From NCBI GenBank assembly GCA_031288975.1, contig JAITQK010000207.1, positions 1-36,805 of the forward strand: a stretch of DNA of 36,805 nt, read 5' to 3'. The DNA comes from Treponema sp. GTDB taxonomy: Bacteria > Spirochaetota > Spirochaetia > Treponematales > Breznakiellaceae. A program made the translations under genes and the position numbers. Below the pieces are notes generated by a model, which was not told where the DNA came from, did no database searches, and was given only the letters and a program-made list of their open reading frames with translations. Shown here piece by piece: positions 1 through 7,844 of this stretch; the first letter of the stretch is position 1, and each line of letters begins with the position of its first letter.

Positions 1-258
1 ATTTTGGTTAAGGATAGAAGTCTGGCAGAAGATATTTTAAAACGGGTCAAACAGGGCGCTCAATTTGAATCCCTGTCCCGGGAATTTTCTACCTGTCCTT
101 CAAAATCTTCAGGTGGGGACTTAGGCTGGTTTGGACCGGGGAAGATGGTGGCCCCTTTTGAATCGGCAGTTAAGGGACTTGCTCCCGGTTCGGTGGGCGG
201 TGTGGTGCAGACCCAGTTTGGGTATCATGTTATCAAATGTACAGGCCGCCGGGCATAA
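1..258 (+). CDS. Parvulin-type peptidyl-prolyl isomerase, C-terminal part (5' end outside window)
   Basis: The frame is open from base 1, reading ILVKDRSLAEDIL, which matches the start of the rotamase (PpiC) domain after the usual histidine. The remainder is a canonical parvulin domain: the central GGDLGWFGPGKMV block, then FESAVKGLAPG and the closing FGYHVIK segment. It ends at a TAA just after the domain. Parvulins catalyse cis-trans isomerisation of prolyl bonds and in Gram-negative bacteria usually assist folding of exported proteins. The N-terminus is missing, so a signal peptide or chaperone region cannot be assessed. The TTG at base 4 should not be taken as a start, because the domain clearly extends upstream. 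The family call is sure; full length and location are unknown. Confidence 0.9.
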   Translation: MLVKDRSLAEDILKRVKQGAQFESLSREFSTCPSKSSGGDLGWFGPGKMVAPFESAVKGLAPGSVGGVVQTQFGYHVIKCTGRRA

Positions 259-342
259 GGAGGTGGTAACAGCCGTGAACAGGTTGTAGTGGTATAGCTT
301 ATTTCTTGGTAATTTTTAAAAGTCAAGGATACTCATAATGTT

Positions 343-1578
343 ATGTTAAAAGAAGCGAGTTTTGAATCTATTTTGCGGCTTGATTCTGAACTGAATCAGA
401 TTCAAGACCTTGATCTCCTGTTGGAACGTATCTTGTTGGAGGCCAGGCAGATTATTCGCGCCGACGCCGGTTCAATCTATGTAAAGGAAAATACTGAAGA
501 AAATATTGAAAAACTGGTCATCAAATATGCCCAGAATGATACTTTACAACAACGGCTCCCACCAGGCCAAAAGCTGATTTATTCAATTTTTTCGCTTGCT
601 ATAGATGATAAAACAATTTCCGGTTACTGTGCCCTCACCAGGACCCTGGTCAATGTGTCGGATGTCTATCATATCAAACCAGATGCTCCTTATTCGTATA
701 ACACATCCTTCGATACGATAGCAGGGTATAAAACCACCTCCATCCTGTCGGTTCCCTTGAAAACAGCGGAAGGCAAACTGCTGGGGGTTATCCAGATCAT
801 CAACGCCATGGATGAGGAGGGGCATACGATACCCTTTTCCAAGGACGCTGAATTTGTGATCACCCATTTTGCCGCCAATGCTACTATGGTACTCCAGCGG
901 GCCTATAATACCCGGTCTATGATACTCCGCATGGTCAAGATGTCTGAACTGCGGGACCCCAAGGAAACCGGTTCCCACGCAAACCGGGTCGCCGGTTACG
1001 CAATCGAAATTTACGACCGATGGGCATTCCATCATGGGGTACCGGGAGTGGAACGGGAGAAAATCAAGGATATGTTTAAAATCGCCGCCATGCTCCATGA
1101 TGTGGGAAAGGTGGCAATTTCCGACTTGATTTTAAAGAAACCCAGCCGGTTTACCCCTGAAGAATTTGGGATTATGCAGCACCATACGATATACGGAGCA
1201 GGTTTGTTTAATGATCCCCAGTCGCCCCTGGATCTGATTGCCCGGGATGTGGCCCTGAACCACCATGAGAATTGGGATGGTTCAGGCTATCCCGGCTGGT
1301 ATGATCCGATTACCAAAGTGTCCCTTAAAACGGATCAGGATGGGAAGCCCCTGGGCAAGAAAGGTGAAGAGATCCCCTTATGGGGGCGTATCGTCGCCAT
1401 TGCCGATGTCTTTGATGCCCTCTGTTCTAAGCGGGTGTATAAAGACCCCTGGACCCAGGAAGAGGTGTTAGCGGAAATCCATCGACAGTCAGGTATTAAA
1501 TTCGAGCCTGAACTGGTGGATATTTTCTTTGAGATTCTTCCCCGGATCAAACAGATACAGAGCCTCTATCCTGAGTGA
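343..1578 (+). CDS. GAF domain / HD-GYP domain protein, probable cyclic-di-GMP phosphodiesterase
   Basis: 411 residues. Residues about 15-190 form a GAF-type sensor domain (LERILLEARQIIRADAGSIY, later SVPLKTAEGKLLGVIQIIN). Residues about 200-405 form an HD-GYP domain with the HD pair at 252-253 (MLHDVGK), a downstream HH pair, and the diagnostic GYP at 315-317 within NHHENWDGSGYPG. HD-GYP proteins usually hydrolyse cyclic-di-GMP, here presumably under control of a ligand bound by the GAF domain. No signal peptide or membrane segment is visible, so it should be cytoplasmic. The ATG at 343 is the only reasonable in-frame start, but the nearest purine-rich site (AAGGA, 325-329) lies unusually far upstream. 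The 3' end overlaps the convergent yaiI-like gene by 32 bases. An insert of about 20 residues follows the GYP motif. Confidence 0.9.
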   Translation: MLKEASFESILRLDSELNQIQDLDLLLERILLEARQIIRADAGSIYVKENTEENIEKLVIKYAQNDTLQQRLPPGQKLIYSIFSLAIDDKTISGYCALTRTLVNVSDVYHIKPDAPYSYNTSFDTIAGYKTTSILSVPLKTAEGKLLGVIQIINAMDEEGHTIPFSKDAEFVITHFAANATMVLQRAYNTRSMILRMVKMSELRDPKETGSHANRVAGYAIEIYDRWAFHHGVPGVEREKIKDMFKIAAMLHDVGKVAISDLILKKPSRFTPEEFGIMQHHTIYGAGLFNDPQSPLDLIARDVALNHHENWDGSGYPGWYDPITKVSLKTDQDGKPLGKKGEEIPLWGRIVAIADVFDALCSKRVYKDPWTQEEVLAEIHRQSGIKFEPELVDIFFEILPRIKQIQSLYPE

Positions 1579-2044
1579 GATCTGCGGGGAGCAGGGTTCC
1601 CCTGAGCTGGGTGAGGATGCGGTCGAAACTGTCAGCAAAGGCCTTGAGTTCCCGTTTACCGTAGCTTGTCCATCGTGTACTGCCAAGGCCGTTTTCCGCA
1701 AGGTCTACCATGAAATTTCTGAGGGAAAGCCGTTCCCGGATGTTTTCTTGGGTATAGATTCGTCCCCGGTCATCGAGAACCATGATTGACGCCTCCACCA
1801 GGCGGCTTGCCAGGGGTATGTCCCTGGTAACGACCAGGTCTCCGGGGCAGGCTAACTCAACGATGCGGTTATCCGCCGACCCTTCTCCTGGGGGACAGAG
1901 TTCCATCACCGCCGTTTCCCCTGCTATGTCGGGAATAGGGCGATTCGCCGCAAAAACCGCCTGGATGCCGGTCCGTGCGGAAGCCCGCAGTACTGCTTCC
2001 CGGACGAGCCGGGGACAGGAGTCTGCGTCTACCAGGATTTTCAT
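1547..2044 (-). CDS. YaiI/YqxD family (DUF188) protein
   Basis: 165 residues beginning MKILVDADSCPRLVREAV, the hallmark N-terminus of the UPF0178/DUF188 family. The later blocks DLVVTRDIPLASRLVEA and VLDDRGRIYTQENI are also typical. The fold is PIN-like with conserved acidic residues, so a nuclease function has been suspected for the family, but no activity is established and none is claimed here. The start overlaps the manA stop by four bases (ATGA), so it is translationally coupled as the last gene of the infC operon. Its 3' end runs 32 bases into the convergent HD-GYP gene. It is soluble, with no signal peptide or membrane segment. Confidence 0.88.
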   Translation of the reverse strand: MKILVDADSCPRLVREAVLRASARTGIQAVFAANRPIPDIAGETAVMELCPPGEGSADNRIVELACPGDLVVTRDIPLASRLVEASIMVLDDRGRIYTQENIRERLSLRNFMVDLAENGLGSTRWTSYGKRELKAFADSFDRILTQLRGTLLPADLTQDRGSVSV

Positions 2045-3273
2045 GGGGAATCCCCGCTTGCTGTTGAACCAATGCCCGCGGCGTAAAGGGTGTAGGTTCC
2101 CGTGAATGAGCGGTTTTCAGCTCCATCCCCAGCGGAGATAAAGGCGCTCTCCCCCTGTTCTAGTATGAGATCCGGGGTATTACGTCCCGATATGGTGAGC
2201 CGCCCTTCGGTTACGAGCACAATGGAAGGACCGGTTTCAGGAAAGGATAGGGTGTCCCCAGGGCACCGCATCCGGGAAAGGGAGAATTCCCTGCATGGGG
2301 TAGGGTATCTGAAAAAGGATGCCTGGGGATCAGGGGGTTTCAGGATCTCTGGCTTCAAGACAGAACAGTGTAATATACTTAAGAGTTCCGCCACATCCAC
2401 GTGCTTGGTGGTCAAGCCGCCTCGGAGTACATTATCTGAGTTGGCCATAAGCTCCACTCCAAACCCGTGAATATAGGCATGGAGCACCCCAGCGGGAAGA
2501 TACACCCCTTCCCCCGGCTCAAGCTCCATCAGGTTGAGATACAGGGGAGCAATCACCGCCGGGTCCCCAGGGTACTGTTCCGCAAAAGCGGCAGATTGTT
2601 TCCAGATGGCTTTCCTTTCCGGGTGTTTTTCCGAAAGAACCGATCCCTGTTGTATGGTGTATTCGCTCAATCCTTGTCGCAACTCCGGGGACAGGTCAAA
2701 GAGGGCCTTGAGGAACCCCCCAAGGCGCTCCTGATCTGAAGCCCCCTGGAGGGTAAGTGCCAGAGACGCAAGACCACGCTTGAGCGGTTCCGGTGCAGCC
2801 TGGGAAAAAACCGCAAGCCCCTCCCTGATTTCCCCAGGCTCCCGGAAGCCGCAGAGGGCCTTGAAGGGAGTGAGGGCACAGAGTATCTCCGGTTTATGAT
2901 TCGGGTCTTTGTAGTTCCGGTTTGGCGCCTTGAGAGGGATGCCTTCCCGGTTTTCCCGTTCCCAGCCTGAACGCGCCTGGATTAAACTGGGGTGGGCCTG
3001 AATTGACAGGGGCCTTTCTGCGGCAAGCAGTTTGAAGAGAAAGGGAAGGGTCCCAAAGCATTCGGCAACTGTGGCCCCCACATAGGAGACAGGGTCCTGG
3101 TTGATCAGCGCCGAAAGGGTACCCTCCTCCGTTTCCGAAGGCCCCTCTGGATGGATACCCATCCATACTTCCGCCCAGGGCCTTCCATCGGGATTTACCT
3201 GACCCATGAACTGCGGTATCCATTCCGGGGAACCCCAGGCATAATGCTTGATTGGGTTTTTGAGGCGTTTCAT
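2041..3273 (-). CDS. manA: Mannose-6-phosphate isomerase, class I
   Basis: 410 residues. The enzyme interconverts fructose-6-phosphate and mannose-6-phosphate in the cytoplasm. Zinc-site motifs are present: the QAHPS block after LLAAERPLSI, DPNHKPEILCAL with H and E ligands, and LPAGVLHAYIHG with the second histidine. The C-terminal cupin-like part (ILEQGESAFISAGDG) is complete and the length is normal for the family. The start overlaps the zapA-like stop by four bases, and the downstream yaiI-like start overlaps this stop in the same way, so all three are probably on one mRNA. A sugar isomerase at the tail of a translation and cell-division operon is an odd but plausible arrangement. Confidence 0.93.
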   Translation of the reverse strand: MKRLKNPIKHYAWGSPEWIPQFMGQVNPDGRPWAEVWMGIHPEGPSETEEGTLSALINQDPVSYVGATVAECFGTLPFLFKLLAAERPLSIQAHPSLIQARSGWERENREGIPLKAPNRNYKDPNHKPEILCALTPFKALCGFREPGEIREGLAVFSQAAPEPLKRGLASLALTLQGASDQERLGGFLKALFDLSPELRQGLSEYTIQQGSVLSEKHPERKAIWKQSAAFAEQYPGDPAVIAPLYLNLMELEPGEGVYLPAGVLHAYIHGFGVELMANSDNVLRGGLTTKHVDVAELLSILHCSVLKPEILKPPDPQASFFRYPTPCREFSLSRMRCPGDTLSFPETGPSIVLVTEGRLTISGRNTPDLILEQGESAFISAGDGAENRSFTGTYTLYAAGIGSTASGDSP

Positions 3274-3572
3274 GGCTCATGCAACCCCTCATCTTCCAGA
3301 ACCGCATCAATACGTGCAATTAAATCCACAGCACATCTTTTGATTTCCGGCTCGTCGGTTTCCCATTTCTGAATCCGTGCTATCTCATCGCAGAGCAAAA
3401 ACCCCGTCAAAACCGCTGTTTTAAGAGGATCCCTCAAACCCGTTGATTTTTGCGTTTTCTCAATAGCCAAACGGTATGTGTTGAGGAGATCTTTAAGATA
3501 AGTAACATCTTCTTCAGCGGCAATAGAAAGCGAGATCCCCAGTATGTCGATACGCAGATCGCTTTTCGGCAC
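3270..3572 (-). CDS. zapA: ZapA-like cell division protein
   Basis: 100 residues when started at the GTG at 3572-3570. That start has a GAGG site a few bases upstream and lies 7 bases after the preceding stop. A longer in-frame extension would overlap the upstream gene and contains no family residues. The sequence reads MPKSDLRIDILGISLSI, the typical ZapA opening (DI.G..... followed by acidic residues and a helix). An amphipathic helical region follows and the length is standard. ZapA binds FtsZ and bundles protofilaments at the division site. The coiled-coil protein encoded just upstream is a likely partner. The C-terminus overlaps the manA start by four bases. The family call rests on a short, divergent domain. 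Confidence 0.72.
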   Translation of the reverse strand: MPKSDLRIDILGISLSIAAEEDVTYLKDLLNTYRLAIEKTQKSTGLRDPLKTAVLTGFLLCDEIARIQKWETDEPEIKRCAVDLIARIDAVLEDEGLHEP

Positions 3573-3579
3573 GAAAACC

Positions 3580-3936
3580 TCAGAAATTATGATGTTCCAC
3601 GTTATCTTCGCTTTGACCAGAAGTGCTGTCCGGTGATCCCGTGCTTGCATCTTCAGATGGTACGATGCCGTCTTCGGAATGTTCGTCCCCCGTACTCTTC
3701 AGTGGAAGGGCGGAAGGTTTTTTCTCCATAGTGTCCTCAAATGTATTGAGCCGGCCAAGGGCGGAAAGTATCCCCTCCTGAATACGCCCCCGCTCTTCTT
3801 TAAAGCCCTGAATCAAAACCTCAAGCTCATTGATCCGTTTCTGATAAGAGGCGTTTTCCTCCCTTACCCGCTTAACAAAGTCAATGAGATCCGCGACTTT
3901 TGTTTCCAGCACCTTAACATGCTCAAGGGTTTCCAT
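3580..3936 (-). CDS. Coiled-coil protein, possible ZapB-like division factor
   Basis: 118 residues when started at the ATG at 3936, which has a GGGAG site upstream and begins one base after the rplT stop. Residues 1-70 are a strongly predicted coiled coil (METLEHVKVLETKVADLIDF, then a heptad pattern through ELEVLIQGFKEERGRIQ). The tail is acidic and low-complexity, rich in S, E, D, T and G. It lies directly before the ZapA-like gene, so a ZapB-type partner role is attractive, but there is no sequence motif that proves it. It has no signal peptide. The first 13 residues of the longest possible frame are excluded because they lie inside rplT. Confidence 0.65.
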   Translation of the reverse strand: METLEHVKVLETKVADLIDFVKRVREENASYQKRINELEVLIQGFKEERGRIQEGILSALGRLNTFEDTMEKKPSALPLKSTGDEHSEDGIVPSEDASTGSPDSTSGQSEDNVEHHNF

Positions 3937-3937
3937 A

Positions 3938-4297
3938 CTACGCTCCCAATGCCGCTTTTGCCTGGGATACCACAACCTTAAAAGCCTCGATATCCTCTAG
4001 CGCAAGGAGCGCCAAGGCTTTCCGGTTAATGGTTACCCCGGCCTTATTAAGGCCGTCTACTAAGCGGGAATAGGAAAGCCCTTCCGCCCGGCTGGCCGCA
4101 TTAATACGGATGATCCAGATCTGCCGGAAGTCCCCTTTCCGGTCCTTCCGATCCCGGTAGGCATAGGAAAGCCCTTTGGTAACCGCGTCTTTGGCGGTTT
4201 TGTAATTGGAATGCCGGCGGCCCCAGTATCCCTTTGCCTGTTTCAGTATTTTTTTGCGATGGTCTTTTCTTCTTGAACCATCTACTGCTCGTGACAT
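3938..4297 (-). CDS. rplT: Large ribosomal subunit protein bL20
   Basis: 119 residues, standard length. It has the basic N-terminal segment ([20 protein letters not shown]) followed by the globular part with [20 protein letters not shown] and [14 protein letters not shown], both diagnostic. bL20 binds 23S rRNA early in 50S assembly, and in many bacteria represses its own operon. It follows rpmI with a 15-base gap in the conserved infC-rpmI-rplT order. The downstream coiled-coil gene starts one base after its stop, so the operon continues. Confidence 0.98.
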   Translation of the reverse strand: MSRAVDGSRRKDHRKKILKQAKGYWGRRHSNYKTAKDAVTKGLSYAYRDRKDRKGDFRQIWIIRINAASRAEGLSYSRLVDGLNKAGVTINRKALALLALEDIEAFKVVVSQAKAALGA

Positions 4298-4312
4298 TGA
4301 TACCCCCTCCCT

Positions 4313-4513
4313 TTATCCGTAAGGCAACAGTCTTTTTTTGATCACCTGCACATTATCCGACGACAAGATACCAGCATGACGGAGATGCCGTTTCCGTTTA
4401 CTGGACTTCTTGGTAAGAATATGGCGAAGGTTCTGTTTCTTGTACTTTACCTTGCCCGTTCCGGTGAAAGAGTAGCGCTTGGCGGCGCTCTTCTTGGTCT
4501 TCATTTTTGGCAT
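4313..4513 (-). CDS. rpmI: Large ribosomal subunit protein bL35
   Basis: 66 residues, very basic, opening [20 protein letters not shown], which is the family signature, and ending IKKRLLPYG. It is a structural protein of the 50S subunit. It sits between infC (10-base gap) and rplT (15-base gap) in the conserved translation cluster. Length and ends agree with the family, so the start at 4513 is secure. Confidence 0.98.
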   Translation of the reverse strand: MPKMKTKKSAAKRYSFTGTGKVKYKKQNLRHILTKKSSKRKRHLRHAGILSSDNVQVIKKRLLPYG

Positions 4514-4523
4514 GACACATCCT

Positions 4524-5042
4524 CTATTTCTTAGTCTTGGGGCTTAATACCATAGACATGAACCGGCCTTCCATAGCCGGCGCCTTATCCATCACATATT
4601 CCCCCTCAATACGCTTTAAAACGTCCTTGAGAACGTCCAATCCGAGTTCGGTATGAGCCAGCTCCCGGCCCCTGAAACGAATCGTGACCTTGACCTTGTT
4701 GCCTTCAGCAAGAAATTCCTGAACATGTTTTGATTTAAAATCCATATCATGTTCGTCAATCTTGGGCTGCATACGGATTTCTTTTAATTTAAGCAATTTC
4801 TGCTTCTTTTTTGAATCCCGGACCTTCTTTTCATTCTCGAATTTGAACTTACCGTAATCCATGATCTTGACCACCGGCGGACTTGCCTGGGGGGCAACTT
4901 CTACCAGATCAAGACTCTGTTCCTTAGCAATAGCGAGCGCTTCGAGGGTCGCAATAATCCCCTGCTGCCCACCATCATCCCGAATGAGGCGAACTTCCCG
5001 CACTCGAATTTGTTCATTAATCCGTAAATCCTTATCCGACAA
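4524..5042 (-). CDS. infC: Translation initiation factor IF-3, TTG start
   Basis: 172 residues. IF-3 binds the 30S subunit, prevents premature joining and checks the start codon. The N-terminal domain ([15 protein letters not shown], then [26 protein letters not shown]) and the C-terminal domain ([29 protein letters not shown]) are complete. The best start is TTG at 5042-5040, because AGGAGG lies 4 bases upstream. No in-frame ATG gives the full N-terminal domain. Since IF-3 itself discriminates against non-AUG codons, a non-AUG start is the classic basis of its autoregulation (AUU in E. coli). It is the first gene of the operon continuing to yaiI. Confidence 0.97.
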   Translation of the reverse strand: MSDKDLRINEQIRVREVRLIRDDGGQQGIIATLEALAIAKEQSLDLVEVAPQASPPVVKIMDYGKFKFENEKKVRDSKKKQKLLKLKEIRMQPKIDEHDMDFKSKHVQEFLAEGNKVKVTIRFRGRELAHTELGLDVLKDVLKRIEGEYVMDKAPAMEGRFMSMVLSPKTKK

Positions 5043-5098
5043 CTGACCTCCTCGTTGGTTCCCGGCACAACGGGATATGCGCCGATTACTTGAATAGA

Positions 5099-5128
5099 AC
5101 TATACTGAATTTCTTTCCCTTTTGTCTA
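5099..5128 (-). promoter_or_regulatory. Candidate sigma-70 promoter of the infC operon
   Basis: On the minus strand TAGACA (5128-5123) and TATAGT (5104-5099) are separated by 18 bases, five of six matches to consensus in each. Transcription would begin about 50 bases before the infC TTG. This is sequence matching only. Confidence 0.5.
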
Positions 5129-5313
5129 GCCCCTAACACGGCGATATGGCGTTTTATTTCAAGTATTAGCTTTAAACAGGCATATCCCTCCACCTATTTG
5201 CCAGAAAACCGATCCGTGTCTACGATCTGATACAGGCTATAAAAATGTGCAAAAATACTTGCGTACTGCAGAATTGACATTTTAAGGCTGTTTTATTACC
5301 CTGTTTCATCCGT

Positions 5314-5319
5314 TATAAT
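5314..5319 (+). promoter_or_regulatory. Candidate -10 element of the WD40 gene
   Basis: An exact TATAAT lies 24 bases before the ATG at 5343. The base string at the proper -35 distance (5291-5296, TTTTAT) is poor. A good TTGACA at 5274-5279 is too far away (34 bases) to pair with it. The leader would be very short. The rest of the 300-base gap between infC and this gene shows no other feature. Confidence 0.3.
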
Positions 5320-5342
5320 AATAAGGGAGATGGAGGAATACT

Positions 5343-7835
5343 ATGTGGGGTGTTGTCATAAGGCTCAAAAGTACGGTGAAGTTCCCGGTGAAACGGCTGT
5401 CTAGCCTACTGTGGGCAGGGTTATTGTATGTTGGCGTGGTTTCTTATGGGCCGGCCCAAGAGGTGGAAGTGTTTCCCCAAATAGGGCATAGCGGATGGGT
5501 AACCAGCGCTGCTTACAGTCCAGATGGACGGCGGATTGTTTCTGGATCCGTGGATAATACGGTCAAGATATGGGATGCAGAGAGTGGCCGGGAACTGCGG
5601 ACCTTCGCGGGGCATAGTGATTGGGTTAATGCGGTTATGTATAGCCCGGATGGACGGTTTATTGTTTCCGCTTCTTCGGATAATACCATCAAGGTATGGG
5701 ATGCGGAGCGGGATGCGCCCCGGACCTTTGCGGGCCATACTAAGGCGGTAAACGCGGTGGCTTACAGTCCTGATGGCCGCTGGGTTGTTTCCGGTTCTCA
5801 TGATAAGACCATCAGGATATGGGATGTCGAAAGCGGCCGGGAACTGCGGACCCTCCTGGGCCATACCGGCGGGATAGTTGCGGTGGCTTATAGCCCTGAT
5901 GGGACGCGGATCGTCTCAGGTTCGGTGGATCATACTATCAAGGTATGGGACGCGGTAAGTGGCCAGGAACTGGGAACCTTGTCCGGACATACCAAGGAGG
6001 TAAACTCCGTGGCCTATAGTCCTAATGGGAAGTGGATCGTCTCCGGTGCTGCGGATAATACGGTCAAGGTTTGGGATACGGAGCTGGGAGTATCCAAGAC
6101 CTTGACCGGACATACCAATAGCGTCAGTTTTGTCAGGTACAGCCCGGATGGGAAGTGGATCATCTCTGGCTCCGGGGATAATACGATCAAGGTCTGGAAC
6201 GTGGAGAGCGGATCATCCCGGACCTTGGCGGGCCATGTATCCCTGGTAAGCACGGTGGGGTACAGCCCGGACGGACGGCGGATCGTCTCTGGTTCACGGG
6301 ATAATACGCTCAGAATATGGGATCTGGAGCGCGGGCCTTTGCAGACCCTGGGGGGGCATACGGGCTGGGTCAGTTCAGTGGCCTATAGCCCTGATGGGCG
6401 CTGGGTTGTTTCTGGGTCAGTGGACAGTACCGTTAAGATATGGGATGTGGAGCAAGGATCCTCCCGGACCCTGGGAGGGCATACGCAGTCGGTATACGCC
6501 GTTGCCTATAGCCCTGATGGGCAGTGGATCGTCTCTGGCTCTGCGGATAATACCCTCAAGATATGGAATGTGGAGCGCGGATCCCCTTGGACCCTGGTGG
6601 GCCATACGGGCTGGGTCAGTTCGGTGACCTACAGCCCCGATGGGCGGCGCATCGTCTCTGGTTCTGGGGATAATACCATCAAGGTCTGGGACGCGGCAAA
6701 TGGCCAGGAACTGCGGACCCTGGCAGGCCATACGGGCTGGGTCAGTTCGGTGGCCTACAGTCCTGATGGGCGGCGGATCGTCTCTGGTTCACGGGATAGG
6801 ACCATCAAGGTCTGGGATGCGGAGAGCGGCCAGGAACTGCGAACCTTGACCGGCCATACTAAGGGTGTAAACTCCGTGGCCTATAGTCCTGATGGGAAGT
6901 GGATCGTTTCTGGTTCCGGGGATAACGCCATTAAGATATGGAACGCCGAGAGTGGGCAGGAATTGCGGACTCCCCTTTCAGGGTACACGGACCTGATAAG
7001 CTCTGTGGTGTACAGCCCGGACGGGCAGCGCCTAGTCACCGGTTCTGGATATACTAATACCCTTAAGGTGTGGGACCTCGATAGCGGGAAGGAACTCAAG
7101 ACCCTTACCGGGCATACCTGGAATGTAAACTCCGTGGCCTACAGTCCCGATGGCCGGCGGATCGTCTCTGGTTCCTGGGATGGTTCGATCAGGATCTGGG
7201 ATGGAGACAGCGGTACTGAGCTGCTGCGCTGTATTGCCTTTATTGGTGATGGTGAATGGGTCTGCATTACCCCAGAGGGCTACTATAACGCATCTCCCAA
7301 GGGGGATGAGCACCTCAATGTCCGGCGGGGGAATATGGTGTATTCTATAGATCAATACCGTTCTATCTATTATAAGCCTGAGTTGATTGCCACCTCTGTG
7401 GCGGGGAATACCCCTGCCCGTCCTGCTATCGAAATCGACGTCCCTACCGATGCCGCTTTTGCTCCGCCGGTGGTGGTTATCCGCAGCCCTGAACACAAAA
7501 GCACCCTTCCGCCAGGAGTGGGGCGGGTTTCTGTGGCAGTTATCGACAAAAAGCAGGGGCTTACGAACATTAAGGTGCTGGTGAATGGAAAGGTCATCAG
7601 GACTGAAACTATTGCGGTACCTGCCGAATCTGAGACCGGAGAGCGAGAACAGCGGATGGACTTTGTTTTTCCGATTACCTTTGCCCTGGGAATGAGCCAT
7701 ATTGAAGTGCGGGCAACCAATGAGTATGCCGAGGGGCGGGACAGTGTGGATGTTACCATTGATTCCAATGCGGACCCTGCGATAGACCCTTCACTCAAGA
7801 GTGATAGTATATTATACGAGCGTGTTTCACCATAA
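5343..7835 (+). CDS. Exported protein with 14 WD40 repeats and a C-terminal Ig-like region
   Basis: 830 residues. The start at 5343 has a good ribosome site (GATGGAGG). A basic stretch and hydrophobic segment (RLSSLLWAGLLYVGVVSYGPAQ) form a probable signal peptide, so the protein is likely exported. From about residue 48 to 630 there are 14 WD40 units of 41-43 residues. Each has GH near the start, a YSPDG turn, a SGS.D segment and a WD or WN end, which suits two seven-bladed propellers. Next come a conserved DGEWVCITPEGYYNASPKG stretch, a YSIDQYRSIYYKPELI block, and an Ig-like strand region (VSVAVIDKKQGLTNIKVLVNG). In relatives known to me this architecture often continues into a caspase-like (C14) domain, but here the protein stops. 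Such propellers are binding scaffolds; the ligand is unknown. cobT-like starts 9 bases after the stop. Confidence 0.85.
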   Translation: MWGVVIRLKSTVKFPVKRLSSLLWAGLLYVGVVSYGPAQEVEVFPQIGHSGWVTSAAYSPDGRRIVSGSVDNTVKIWDAESGRELRTFAGHSDWVNAVMYSPDGRFIVSASSDNTIKVWDAERDAPRTFAGHTKAVNAVAYSPDGRWVVSGSHDKTIRIWDVESGRELRTLLGHTGGIVAVAYSPDGTRIVSGSVDHTIKVWDAVSGQELGTLSGHTKEVNSVAYSPNGKWIVSGAADNTVKVWDTELGVSKTLTGHTNSVSFVRYSPDGKWIISGSGDNTIKVWNVESGSSRTLAGHVSLVSTVGYSPDGRRIVSGSRDNTLRIWDLERGPLQTLGGHTGWVSSVAYSPDGRWVVSGSVDSTVKIWDVEQGSSRTLGGHTQSVYAVAYSPDGQWIVSGSADNTLKIWNVERGSPWTLVGHTGWVSSVTYSPDGRRIVSGSGDNTIKVWDAANGQELRTLAGHTGWVSSVAYSPDGRRIVSGSRDRTIKVWDAESGQELRTLTGHTKGVNSVAYSPDGKWIVSGSGDNAIKIWNAESGQELRTPLSGYTDLISSVVYSPDGQRLVTGSGYTNTLKVWDLDSGKELKTLTGHTWNVNSVAYSPDGRRIVSGSWDGSIRIWDGDSGTELLRCIAFIGDGEWVCITPEGYYNASPKGDEHLNVRRGNMVYSIDQYRSIYYKPELIATSVAGNTPARPAIEIDVPTDAAFAPPVVVIRSPEHKSTLPPGVGRVSVAVIDKKQGLTNIKVLVNGKVIRTETIAVPAESETGEREQRMDFVFPITFALGMSHIEVRATNEYAEGRDSVDVTIDSNADPAIDPSLKSDSILYERVSP
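5484..7232 (+). repeat. Tandem array of 14 WD40-encoding units of about 123-129 bp
   Basis: The coding sequence consists of 14 consecutive units. Many share long near-identical stretches, for example the units starting near 6358, 6598 and 6727 all encode GHTGWVSSV followed by YSPDGR. DNA-level similarity this strong implies recent unit duplication or gene conversion, so the copy number may vary between strains. Confidence 0.85.
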
Positions 7836-7844
7836 GGGGGTGCT

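Noticed and set aside
5343-7835. WD40 DNA units as a CRISPR or intergenic repeat array
   Set aside because: The repeats are contiguous, coding and in frame without spacers; they are protein repeats.
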